64,000 nucleotides of DNA from Imbricaverruca yamaguchii. Lineage: Eukaryota > Arthropoda > Thecostraca > Neoverrucidae. Location: positions 2,016,001-2,080,000 of the forward strand of contig JAOTOL010001661.1 of the NCBI GenBank assembly GCA_034440575.1. The letters are read 5' to 3'. The position numbers and the translations under genes were made by a program. Below the pieces are notes generated by a model that made no database searches, was not told the origin of the DNA, and worked only from the letters and a program-made list of their open reading frames with translations. The number at the start of each line of letters is the position of its first letter. The first letter of the stretch is position 1. Below, one piece after another: positions 36,301 to 47,700 of the stretch.

Positions 36301-36899
36301 ACATTTTCATGTTCATAATATTGCCCACCACTACAAAATAATTGTTGCTCTTGGCAAGTGGCTACAAGATTTTCATCGAAAGGGACTGTTTAAATATGGA
36401 TAGTTCATTGCTTGTTCATTATTGTGTTCAGTAAACAGTACAATTACTGGTTCGACTATACAGAAGCAGCAGTAATGCTATTTGTTGCATGTCTTCAAGT
36501 GTTCGAAAGCCCCTCTTCCCCTACCTAACTACATACAAAGCATGTCCAAGGCAGTTCCATACTGGAGCACAAACATGCTTCCACCGACAAACTCTATGAA
36601 AAAAATCATTTTAATTCCATATTTCCAGCGTGTCTATACGCCGCCAAAGCAGTTAGTTAGTTATTAGGGCTTAAGGGCGCATCGACTACATTGGTCATGT
36701 AGCGCCCAGCCGCCAAAGCAGCTGACCGAGTCATGTTGACATGCGCCACCATTCACCAGCTTTACGGCAGCCGTATTTACCGGGTTCTATCGTAGCAAAA
36801 CAAAACCAGATCATCAAAACATGAACCCAACCAAAAGAGGCACTGCCTCTGCTCGCGAGAATCACATGTGAAACTTACTTCTGCCTTCATATCTGCCAT
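30389..36899 (-). CDS. RPS16: RPS16, 40S ribosomal protein S16 (uS9), complete
   Basis: Structural protein of the small ribosomal subunit, whose C-terminal tail reaches the decoding centre. Minus-strand exons in order: 36899-36879, 33749-33702, 32454-32208, 30534-30389. Total 462 nt, or 153 residues plus stop, against 146 in human. Exon 1 gives MADMKAE; exon 2 [16 protein letters not shown]; exon 3 starts [20 protein letters not shown] and ends at AYYQK; exon 4 runs [20 protein letters not shown] to the invariant end [13 protein letters not shown]. Exons 3 and 4 match the family almost residue for residue. Donors are GTAAGT, GTAAGC and GTGAGT, and the phases agree throughout. The first seven residues depend on my choice of the small exon at 36879-36899; the ATG there has a pyrimidine-rich stretch just upstream on the transcript. 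The gene is convergent with the membrane-protein gene, with stop codons about 330 bp apart. Confidence 0.97.
30535..32207 (-). other. RPS16 intron 3
   Basis: No exon or RNA gene recognised. A short minus-strand copy of the shared SINE/LINE tail sits at 31848-31903. Confidence 0.6.
32455..33701 (-). other. RPS16 intron 2
   Basis: No snoRNA with both C/D boxes at normal spacing was found by eye. Degraded tail-like repeat fragments occur at about 32608-32660 and 33528-33585, minus orientation. Confidence 0.5.
33750..36878 (-). other. RPS16 intron 1
   Basis: AT-rich. It contains a perfect 21-bp-arm hairpin at 35123-35169 and a shared-tail fragment at 36651-36708 (GTAGTCGATGCGCCCTTAAG on the minus strand). 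No gene otherwise. Confidence 0.6.
35123..35169. repeat. Perfect 47-nt hairpin (21-bp arms)
   Basis: The left arm starts GCTTTTATCCTGATCACACA and the right arm is its exact reverse complement, separated by TCTAC. It lies inside RPS16 intron 1. Confidence 0.95.
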
Positions 36900-36945
36900 A
36901 ATTGCACCCAAAACTCGCAAACGCTGAGCGCCACAGAAGCCCGAG

Positions 36946-36955
36946 CTGAAAGGAA
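36946..36955 (-). promoter_or_regulatory. Candidate 5' TOP start of RPS16
   Basis: On the minus strand TTCCTTTCAG lies about 50 bp upstream of the start codon. Ribosomal-protein mRNAs commonly begin at a C in such a pyrimidine run (5' TOP), which couples their translation to TOR signalling. The exact start site is inferred. Confidence 0.4.
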
Positions 36956-37519
36956 CGCAAGGCGTTGCCAATTCTGATAACAGGAATGTTTGCAGGAATT
37001 AAATCTTGGTGAAGGGCAATTTTACCGCTTAACAACATTTATGATTCAAGATAAAACATAACCATCCCATATAGAATAAAATTATACATTTACAAATTAG
37101 CGCAAAATTATACAGCTCTCAATGATGGACATGCCCGCACATTGACGCATGCGTTCGTCGGTGTGGTGCGTTCGTTATCTTGTCAAAATTGGTCGGTTCG
37201 AAAAATAGCTATGAATGATTGCAGGAACTCTCTTTTCCATTCCAGAGGGGTGACGATCTGCCTCAGTAAAATTAGACGACGGCTGAGGCTGCAGGGGAAT
37301 CGCCACGGATTTTGAATCGGAAAATGAGGATCAATTCTGGTTCGTGCTTTATTCAACCTTCAGCACAGTCGTTCTTGACGTTCACCGCCGCTACGTTCTA
37401 ACGTGATTTCTGGTAAACATCAGAGATGGACCAGTCTTCCACTTCCAATTTCAAGAAGGGTAAATTCAGCTGAACAAGCTACAACGTATACCATGAATCT
37501 TGCCCAACCACATACGCCA
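36956..37519. other. Region upstream of RPS16
   Basis: The probable RPS16 promoter lies here. An ATG at 37426 with a donor-like GGTAAA shortly after could be a divergent exon, but nothing recognisable is encoded. Confidence 0.35.
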
Positions 37520-37719
37520 GGCTGTGAGTGGCGCTGTGCCTGTGCTCGGAGCGCTACGAACCCGGTTTCTGGGTAGGAAGTACCGGCGGACGACATCGTG
37601 CCCGTAGCGGAGATCGCCGACTTCTCGCGCCGTGTCGCGGACGGCAAAGCGTACCGTTTGTTGGACATTGCAGCGTACTAGCATTGCTCCATGTCCGGCG
37701 TCCACTACACCAGCTACTG

Positions 37720-37988
37720 AGCAGAATTGTGCTTGACTCGAGTTGAATCGAGAATGGACTCATGAATCAATCGTTTTTGGATGAGTTGCGAGTTGAATCG
37801 ATGTTTTCCACAAAATATATCTTGAGTCTTAAGTTGAATCGCATCTGTAAAAAATGAGTCAAGTAATGAGTCAATCATTCAAATATCATTTCTGTCAACC
37901 TGTTTGAGTTTCGAGTTGAATCAGATCTTAAGATCTATGAGTCACATGCGGGTCGACTAAAAAAATTCGAGTCAAGCACAAGTCTGCT
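37720..37988. mobile_element. 269-bp MITE-like element inside gypsy pol
   Basis: 22-bp terminal inverted repeats with one mismatch: AGCAGA, then A or C, then a perfect TTGTGCTTGACTCGA (right copy 37967-37981). The interior repeats GAGTTGAATCG and TGAGTCA words. No target duplication was identified, so the superfamily is unassigned. Confidence 0.72.
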
Positions 37989-39037
37989 ACCGAGCAAGAC
38001 GCCCAGTGGCAAACACCGGCATGCCCAGCTCATCATCTCGACAGAGGACGTCACAGCCACATGTTAACAGGTGAAGGTCGACCTGGCCAACGCCGCCCGC
38101 CTAGAATGCCACGTGCCCGTGACTAACGGCGTCCGCCTATAATGCACCACGTGCCTGGGTCTAACGCCGCCCGTCCAGAATGCCACGTGCCCGGCGCTTC
38201 GATCAGCGTGCAGTTCCGTAGCCTTCAGCAGAGGCACCGATGCCGTGCTCCAGCAGAACGTGGGAGGCAGGTGTCAACCGCTGGGGTTCCACCATCGGCC
38301 TATAGCGCCAACGGAAACCCGCCACAGTACCTTTGGAAGGCAGCTTCTAGCTGTCTGCTCCGTCTTCCGGGAGTTCCACACGTCGTGGAGGGCCGACCGC
38401 TCGTCGTCTTCACCGACCAGAAGCCGCTCATCCATGCTGTTGGTACAAATATGGAACGGCATTCGCCGCAAGAGAGAAGACACCGGGACTTCATCGCACA
38501 TAGACTTCTCACCATAGACGTGCCCCACGTCTCCGGCCGCATCATCATGGCGGCCAACGAGCTGTCTCACACAGTGGCCATAGTTTTGCTTCCACAGCCG
38601 CCACTCGACGACTTCGACGCCTTGGCCGACACCATCCTGGAAGAAGAGGCACTGCCGGCCTTCTTCGCATCTGCTCACAGTCTCCAAGTTCGCGATGTTC
38701 GCCTCACCAGCGGCTGCAGACTGCTGGTGGACGACTCCATGGGTTCGCCTCGACCGTGGGTCCCCACGCCGCTTCGTCGGTACGTCTTTCGGCTCTTCCA
38801 CGACCTGGTCCATCCGGGTGTCAGCACCTCACAGGAGCTGGCGACAAACCGATTCGTGTGGCTCGGCATGCGCTGCGACATCATGTGCACGCGTACCAGC
38901 CATGTCAGCATGCAAGGGTACACCGCCACACCAAGACGCCGGCAGCCGCCTTCCAGCCCACAGAAAATAGGTTCGACGTCGTCCATGTCGGCATCGTCGG
39001 GCAGCTGTCTCCCTCGGATGGCCACATGAATCTCCTG

Positions 39038-39256
<219 letters not shown>

Positions 39257-39919
39257 TTGCAATGCCCCTCGCTAGTATTAATCCTTGCCGATCACAACTC
39301 AGTTTCTCTTTTTCCTTGTATTTCTAACGGAACCGACGAAAGGGATCAGGAGCGCAGGCCATAAATCGAACCACTTACTCTCATCGCGAATTAATGTACG
39401 GCATTCCACGCCACGTGATACGTCACTAGAGCACTATCTTCCAGGATCTAAATTGCAACGTAGGGACCTGTTCCCGACATGAACCGGTCGGGGCGTTCTT
39501 CCCGACAGCGCCCCGACTCCACCGGTGCGCAGCGAACGGACCCGCAGCTGCGGTCCGCACCACTATCCCGCCCGGTGAGGATCATCGCGAGCTTCCGGTC
39601 ATCACCGTCAGCGCACTCATAATGCACCGATCCCACCGGCGCACCACAAGTGGTCCAGCAACAGGCATGGCTCAACTACAGCGTCGATCCCACCGGCGCC
39701 GTGCATTGCGCCCCACAGCGTAAGAATTAAGATCCACAGAGTAAGACCCCCACCGATACGCTATGAATTGGGAACCGTTCGAGAGGACTCACCTGGTCGG
39801 GAAACGCGTTAATTTCGGCACAACGGACCACTGGCCAATACGCACCACCGACATGACCCGAGTGACAGCTATCCAACAATTAAGTTACAGCAATGCCGTG
39901 ACGCATCAGTACGTTCGCT

Positions 39920-40010
39920 ATTAACCAAAGAAAAGGGCCTCCTGCTGGGTATCGAACTCACTTAAAGTCAAACACCCTTCCGATTGCATCGCTCAGACCC
40001 ACATCCTGAA
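39920..40010 (-). mobile_element. Possible tRNA-derived sequence or SINE head
   Basis: The minus strand has a B-box-like GAGTTCGATACCC and an A-box-like TGGGTCTGAGCGATGC, but no body shared with the other SINEs. It could be a tRNA-like relic. Confidence 0.3.
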
Positions 40011-41049
40011 CGCCATAAGCCAGGATGAAGCACCTTAGCTGTAGAGGCAATTGCCTAAAATATTAGATGGACAGCACGACACTTCAACTTGTTGATAATT
40101 CATCAAACACTGCGGAGGAAGTATTTCGCAATAGCTTCACCCGCTGGGTGGAGGGCATCCCTCTGCGCGACACGCGCACACCAGCCATCGTCCATGCCCT
40201 ACTCAGTGTATGGGTTGCCTGTCTCAGGGAACTGACCAAGCTTGTCACCGATCGCGCTCCCAGTTTACGTCCGGTCTGTGGACGGAGCTGACACAACCAA
40301 TTGGACACGACCATCACCGGATGACCAGCCACCACCCACCCGCAAGGAAATGGGATAGCCGAACGTGTTCATCGTCAGCTGAAGACGCCGGGGCGAGCGG
40401 CCACCAGGCGAACTGAACCACCACGCTGCCGGTCGTGCCGCTCGGCATTTGCTCATCCTACAAAGCGAAGATCAGATTCAACGCAGCCCAGCTCATCGAC
40501 GACACAGTGTTTCGTCTGCCTGGCGAGTTCTGCAGGCAACGCCCGGCAACTCCGACCAGCAAGTGTGTCCCGCAACAGCTCCTCGATTCCTCATCAGTGT
40601 TTGCGTGGCGAGATGCCACGATGTGCCACAAAACGGTGACACAATCGAGCGCCAGGGGACACCTGATGCGATGTCCCTAGGTCGAGTGTAAACGGCGCAC
40701 ATGGACCGGGCTGCAATCGCAGTGCTTTCAACACCAAGTCGCTGCACCAGAGGCAGCGTCCTCTAAACTCCACGACTTCCATTCGGTGACGCGCGGCTGC
40801 TCCTGCTACGCGCATAACCTGCCATCGAGTGTGTGAGTTCACGCAACCCTCAGGCGGTGTCATCAGCACGGACACAGGCGCAGCCGTCACACACCTGCTT
40901 GCGCACGCGCTCCGGGCGCACTGTCATCTTGTCGGTCCGTTTTCGCCGCGTCATCTTCGCCGACAAAGCGGCTGGGGGAGGCATGTGGCGTGCTCCACTC
41001 AGAGCAGTCGTATTATGCGGGCGCGTGTGGTTCTTTGTGTGGTTTTACG

Positions 41050-41160
41050 GTACACCAGCTGATGCCAGATGGCGTCGCCTGTCTCCCACCCCGACAGGAT
41101 GGGCGGGCATCGCGAGGGATCGAACAGTCTGGCTTCCCAGACGCCCAGCTTAACCACTGA
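41050..41160 (-). mobile_element. tRNA-derived SINE, family B, copy 2
   Basis: The minus strand reads TCAGTGGTTAAGCTGGGCGT and TGTTCGATCC, then GAGACAGGCGACGCCATCTG, matching the head and body of 15288-15470. The 3' tail is lost. Confidence 0.75.
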
Positions 41161-41263
41161 TATATTTTTGCGATGCCTGTCAAGAGACGTTTGGATCGGA
41201 GCTTTTGGAATTGTGCTAGAGAGCTAATGAACATATACACGGGGTACTTAACACACGCCGTCT

Positions 41264-42850
41264 CGGGGGAGTCTTCAACCGCCCCTCTCAGGTTTTTCGA
41301 GGATAGTGAAAGAACGGCACGCGGCAGCGCGCCGAAATTTGGCATATATTTTCCCACGTCAATTTTGCATATTGTTTCAAACTTTTGAGGTCAGGTCATC
41401 TAGGGTCAACGAGTTAGTCGAAGTCAAGTGAGGTCACCTCCAAAATAGTTCAGCCAGTCGCCACGCTTTAACGGATACAGATGTTTTAATGAAACTTTCA
41501 GCGTTTGCTTATCTTTCGGAATGCAACAAAACGTACGAGATGATTTTCCCCCCATTTTTTATTACTTATTAGTTTTGCATATTTGCCTAGTATAATTCAA
41601 ATTGAAGATTCTGGCTAAAGTAAGCATTTTTATCACAGCAAGTTGACTTCGAACAACGTTTATCGGTCTGCTCTACCCATTAGAAAAGGAAAATTAACGC
41701 GTCCGCCCAATTTTGGGTAGCGCGCCCAATTTTGGCATGCCTTTTCCCACATCAAATTGACATGCTGATTCATAATTTTTAGATCAGGTCATCTGGGGTC
41801 AACGAGGTAGTCAAGGTCAAGTGAGGTCACCTCCAAAAAGTTCAGCCAGTCGTCACGCTTTAACGGATGCAGACATTTTAATGAAACTCTCAGCGTTTGC
41901 TTATCTTTACGGATGGAACAAAACGTACGAGTTGAATTTTTCATTTGTTTTTTGTTTTTGACTACATATAAATTTTGCTTATTTGCCAAATTGCAGTTCA
42001 AATACAGGATTCTGCTAAAGTAAGCATTTTTTATTAGGGCAAGTTAACTTCCAACAACGTTTCTCGGTCTGCTCTACACACTGGAAAAGGAAAATTAAAG
42101 AAAACTTGAAAACTCAAAATTTTAAAATTTAAGAAAAGTAAAATGTATTTTTCGGGGGCCAAAATTTGTTTAGCTCTGGTCGATTTTGCTGTCTTTTCTC
42201 ATTCCAAATAAATTTCGTTTTTCATATATCCCACAAATTGAACCCCCCAGAGTCAAAAACATAATGTAAGTCGTGAAAAGTCGTGAAAATCTAGTCCCCC
42301 TGGTGACGTCATTTTTGGGGGAAAGTGTTTTGGAGGGTGGACTCGGACCCCACTCGTCGAGCGCCTTCCGATGACACCTCTTTCGTTTTCGTGCGATGCT
42401 TAGTTTGGATTTTAGAGGGGGGTCTTCAACCGCTCCCCCCCCCCCCCCAAGTCGAGGTGTGAGGATTTGACCGGAAAGACGGCGCGGGTTAAAGAAAACT
42501 TGAAAACTCGAAATTTTGAACTTAAAAGTGAATGATATTATTTTTGGGTGGCCAAAAAGTGTTATGGTTATGATCGACTTCACTCCATTTTTTATTTCAA
42601 ATAATTTTTGCCTTTTCACATATCCCCAAAATGAACTTCCCAGACCCAAAAACAAGATGTAAGTCGTGAAATTCTAGGCCCCTTGAAGGCGTCACTTTTG
42701 GGGATTTTTTTCTTGGGTGGGGGGGGTGGGGGGTCTCGGACCCTACTCGTCGAGCGCTTTCTGGTGACACCTCTTTCGCTTTCGTACGACGCTTAGTTTG
42801 GATATTACAGGCGATTCCTATCAGCACCCCCCTCCCCTCCCGAGACTGGT
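41264..42850. repeat. Long-period (~420 bp) tandem repeat, two unit types
   Basis: 41264-41670 and 41690-42070 are diverged copies (GTGAGGTCACCTCCAAAA, CAGCGTTTGCTTATCTTT, ACAAAACGTACGAG). 42150-42480 and 42530-42850 are a second pair (CTCGTCGAGCGC, TGACACCTCTTTCG, TGCTTAGTTTGGAT) with C- or G-runs. No protein is encoded. Confidence 0.8.
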
Positions 42851-44173
42851 TGTGAGGATCTGACCGGAGATGCGCGATGGTTTAATATCGTCAATGCGAG
42901 GTCAACTGGCCCATCACTTGCCAATGAAGTTTTGCCTATACATATGCGAAGTGTCTGATGAGCTTAGAGGAGCAAGAACTTCCCTACAATGGCAACGTGA
43001 CACCTGGATCATTCTGATGTCAGGTTGGCCGGTGTGTGACCTCGGCAGTCGAGGCGTATGCTTGATTACTCAGAATATGGCAAGCCGACAGCCGGCCAGC
43101 TGAGGCGACTGCGACATCACATAGTCTGGTGTGATGGCATGATGGCACGGTGTCCTGTCATGGTCGCGGTCATGGAGCCGAGTGGCAGTCATGGAGGCTG
43201 AAACGTCTAATAATTTTGATATATCTGTGAGCGCTTGAAACTGTTGATGGGAGTTGGACTGCTGAGGCTCGTGAGATGTAGCCCAGCACAAGCTATGAAC
43301 GCTGGGACGTTTGGTGGTCCGGTTGGACGTTTGTCGGTCACTGTCGACCGTGATCGCCGATTTATTTGGAGGCTGTGACTTTATTAATTTTCCTATTACT
43401 ATTAGGCTAATGAAAACACCGAATCGTTTTGTCACCGTGTAGCTGTTAATTAACCGCGCAATATACAAGGTCTCGAATTACGATGATTGCCAAAAAAGGC
43501 TCTCGGATTTGAGAGAAAAAGCTTTTGAACGTACGACCGAGTTATGGCAAACCAATATTATACTAGACTATCACCCAGCAGCCTCTGATTCTGTCTCCAC
43601 AACAGTTTCGGTCGCACAAGCGATGGCGAAAAGCTCGTCTATAGCTGTGATGACGGCCGCTGCAGCTGTACCACTTGCTTCGCCTTGGACCGGGGCGACA
43701 CTGGTTAACCAAAAAGAAATACACAGCAGAATGCTGTGCGCCGAGCATGTCAGGTCAAGCTTGTTCCGTGCTCATATTTTGCACTCATTTTTCCTCACTA
43801 GTATTCATGCCTCATTTTGAGGAAGTAGGAAGTGTTGTAAAGGCGCAACAATATGAGCCTCATCCTTATCATGAATACTCCTGATATTTAACTATGTCTG
43901 AACGCAGGGGATTGCAGCAAAAAGGAGCAATGGTGTCCATGAAGATGAGCAATGGTAGTTTTCAACAAGCTGATAATATTCATCCCTTAATTTGATGAAT
44001 TAATGCTCCTTCAATTTCCGTAATAGGTCTTCATTTGTTTGCTATTGTTATTATTGGTCATTGATTTCTTCTTCTTCTGGTTTTACCAAACTGTTAGATA
44101 TTGCAAGTATTGCATTAGCCACGCCAGAACGGAGTGGCGTATTTTCACATGCATGCATGAACTACCTTTATGA

Positions 44174-44177
<4 letters not shown>
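42851..44177. other. Gene-poor stretch
   Basis: No recognisable coding exon, RNA or repeat. Short open frames lack family features. Confidence 0.45.
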
Positions 44178-44245
<68 letters not shown>

Positions 44246-44246
44246 T
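44178..44246. repeat. (TA)n microsatellite
   Basis: About 34 TA units with one G substitution near 44238. Confidence 0.97.
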
Positions 44247-44584
44247 GTTTCGCCCAGTCACTCCCACCGCACTGCGCCTGCACAGAGATGCCAGTCGGCG
44301 CACCCATTCCAGTCGGCAGAACCTCGCTGATGGATTCCGCTGGGGGTGTCGACAGTTCGGCCATAAACTGACCGGTTACAAAGAACAAAGACTCGCTCTC
44401 GGTGAACCTCTTGTACCGTCGGGTCGCACCGTCCTTCAGAGATATCAGAGGCGCCTACACAACACCATCAGGTCAGAGTTGTCCCTGGTCGCATCCAGAG
44501 ACTCGGCTTCCTGTGAGAACCATGCTGCCCTCAGCAGATTTCGGCGGCACTGTTTTTTCCTCACCACACGGCTTTTCATATACC

Positions 44585-44715
44585 TCCAAGACATCTGACA
44601 TAACCGACACATCTAATATCGCTGACTCACCTAATATCACGGACACATCTGACATCACGGACCTGGCATCACGGACCTGACACCACATACCCATCTGACA
44701 TCAGTCGCGGGGCAT
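44585..44715. repeat. Short degenerate tandem repeat
   Basis: Repeated ACATCTGACATCACGG-like words, about seven degenerate units. Confidence 0.65.
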
Positions 44716-47700
44716 GACATCTGCCATACCTGTCATCCCCCACACACACACACTGCACTCGAGACAGTAACCACATACAATTGTCATAGTGACAGGACCT
44801 ATCATCCCGCTGCCATACCACTGTCATCTCATTGTCATGCACACACGCCTGCCTGACTGTGGTTCCCAGAATATACTTGTTAACATACACCACCCAAGAC
44901 AAATCACATTCTCGTCACCCACTGACACTTCATCATCTTCTCACAGGAGGCCGTGCATCGAGGCCACGCCGTCAGACGGCGGCAGTACCCATTTCTTGAT
45001 ATTTGCGCACGTGTCCGCCGCGGTGCCGATCACTGAACTACCGGCCTTACCGGCGGTGCCGGGTGTCTGCTGGAACCCGTCGCAACAGGCGTACAGAGGG
45101 GTGGGGCAAATTTCTTAACTAAGGTGTTCCGAAGACCAACTTCGTTACAACATGACAACCCATTGTATCAGGTTGTTGTCAGAGCATCGACCGGCCATGA
45201 GAGCAGATGCTGACCTGTGCATGGCTATCTCGCGGCCAATGCTGTCGGTCACATGAAGACCTCAGCATGCTTGCTGGAGCCGACAGCTTCTGCTCAAGAT
45301 CCGTCAAGCAGAAATACATGGGAGCCAAATGCATCCAAATGAGGCGGCCAAAACGAGCTTCGCTACCGCTGGAGCAGCTGCGGCCAGGCCACTGAAACGG
45401 CTGTGGCCGCTTGGACGCTCTTCACCGCTGGGACGGATATAGTAGGCTGACGGTCGTGGTCATAGTGGCGTCCGCCGCCGTTGAGGTGGCGGTGGCTGAC
45501 CTTCCCAAAAACACTCGTTTATGAATCTCAAGGATATCTTATCTATGAGGCTAACATTCCTTGCAATCATCGGCAGTCTCAAGTACTCTCTTTAGGTTAT
45601 CGGGGGGCCCGACCCCTCAGGTGCCAATCCAAAAACTCAGGAACATCTGGGCGAAAACTCTTTGGTCTTCATGGCCCTTGCCAGCCCTCATGGTGGATGT
45701 CATGTCCCAAGGACCTTCTCCACACAAGATGCTCGACGCATTTTAATTTTTCTCGGTTACAATTCTGCCCATCAGGGAGGTCGACTGAGGGACCCATCAG
45801 ACTCGCCTGATAACCGGCCCTTCACGTCTTGGAAACGCCACTGCTTTTTAACAGCATGGAGCTCCTCTATGGGCTTAGAGGCCTTTTACGTGTCCCAGTG
45901 TCACTGGAACCCAATGCCACTGGAAGTTCGGACCTGGACCACACCCCCTCTTGCATCGCCCCAGGGACACTCTTTCACGGCTCATGACACTCTGTGTGGT
46001 TGGAGTTCCTTCTTTCAAAAGCTTGGACCTCCTCTTTCATGCAAGAGGCCCCTATGTGGTTTCGATCACCGTCGACCCAGGGTTCCTCCATACCGGCTCT
46101 GGGCCCTCTACGACGGTCCGGGGTCCTCCCGCTGCTAGGGATCCTCTCAGTCAGTGCAGGGGCTCTCAGGGATTCAGCGCCCCCTCCATTAGGTCGGGGT
46201 CCTTGTACGGCTTGGCCCCATCCGTCGGACCAAACCCATCCGTCTGACGGTGGTTTACGATCCTCTCGGACAACTAGATCCCCGTCCATCGTCGCAGGGG
46301 CCCTTCTTGACCACTAGAGCATTTTTTCCGAAAGCCAGACTCCTTTTCAAATGCCTGGGCCTTGATCATCAGGGCAAGTCAACAGCAATACTAACGCAGC
46401 GCTAAGACGAGGAAACCATTATCAAAATGTGTGAGGCGGCATGACAAAGCTTGTCCAGTGAACGATCGGAACATAATGCTCATCACCGAACGACGACACG
46501 ATAGCATCAATGCAAAGGAAAAATCCGTTTACCAGACCACGAGGTGGTTCTTCACCAAGGTTCGGCGAGTGCTTTCAATGCAAGGTCATGGAGTCATTTC
46601 AGACTACAATATGGTAGCAAGTAGTTGCAGTTTTGACGTCATTCTGGTCGAATCATACCAGAGGTTTTTAATTAAGTTTGGTTTGGTTAATGAAATGCTT
46701 TCAATATGACAAAAATGTTTTACATTGAGTGCTCCTTAACCTCGAAAAGAATTGCTCAACCTCAGATGAAGCCTCTTAAGTCGTCCAGCACTTCTCGCAG
46801 AGCTACTTCACACCATTCAAGTGTAGTCCAAATCCATTCATCAGTTATTGACGAATACTTTACCGCGGTTGATATTCTCTGAACAAAAACAAACATGCAA
46901 AAAGATCTAGAAAATTACACAGTCTAAAATGCTTTCAACACGTCCAATGTTACTGCCATCACTGATATGGACGGACATATATTTTCTGTGCCTTTGACAT
47001 ACTTTAATTCGTTGTATGAACCCAAGGCTTTATGGTTATCCTACAGTTCATGACTGAGGAAAAGTCTCCACTAAAATACAAGGAAACGCATTTCTTCTTG
47101 TATAACCTGAAAGCTTCTTGGAATCGGGAATTGGGATGATATAAAATGACGTCAGATGGAGGACTCAATGCATGGTTGCTGCCAACAATTTGTAATTCAT
47201 GATCCTTGATGCAATGAAATGGAGAAGCTCAAGCGTGCGGTGGCGCTGAAGTTGGTTTTGGGTAGTTGATAGTGGTTGGGCTGTCTTGTTTAATAATAGG
47301 TTAATGCGTAGGTGGTTTGCATAATTGTGTCGTATAGAGATGTCAGCAACTAATCTAGCAGATCCAAATGTTTTACCTTCACGAGAAAACTCGGTTTTCA
47401 AGAAAATTGTGGTAAGTGATAGCGTGGCTGAGTTATGGGCAACCTAGGCCACCTACCTACCTTCCTGCTCAGATACGCATAAGGTGTGGTGATACGATCT
47501 GCCCAGGTAGACATTGTGTTTTTCCTCAATTTTATCCAGAACAAAACTTGGGTAATCAGGAAGAAGGATCAACCCCATGAAGGTTGCCTATTTCGTTTTT
47601 AAATTACAATGATGAATTCAAAGACATTGACATTGAAATACTGGCAATATAGGTAGTTAGATATGTATCTAGGTACATGCATACAATAATGAGCATATGC

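Noticed and set aside
44940..45115. GC-rich open stretch ending CWNPSQQAYRG, preceded by a CAG acceptor-like site
   Set aside because: Resembles an exon in composition, but no family is recognisable on either strand and no partner exon is visible.
47165..47401. Minus-strand 78-codon frame with plausible amino-acid composition
   Set aside because: No recognisable domain, splice context or neighbouring coding sequence; it lies in AT-rich repeat-derived DNA.
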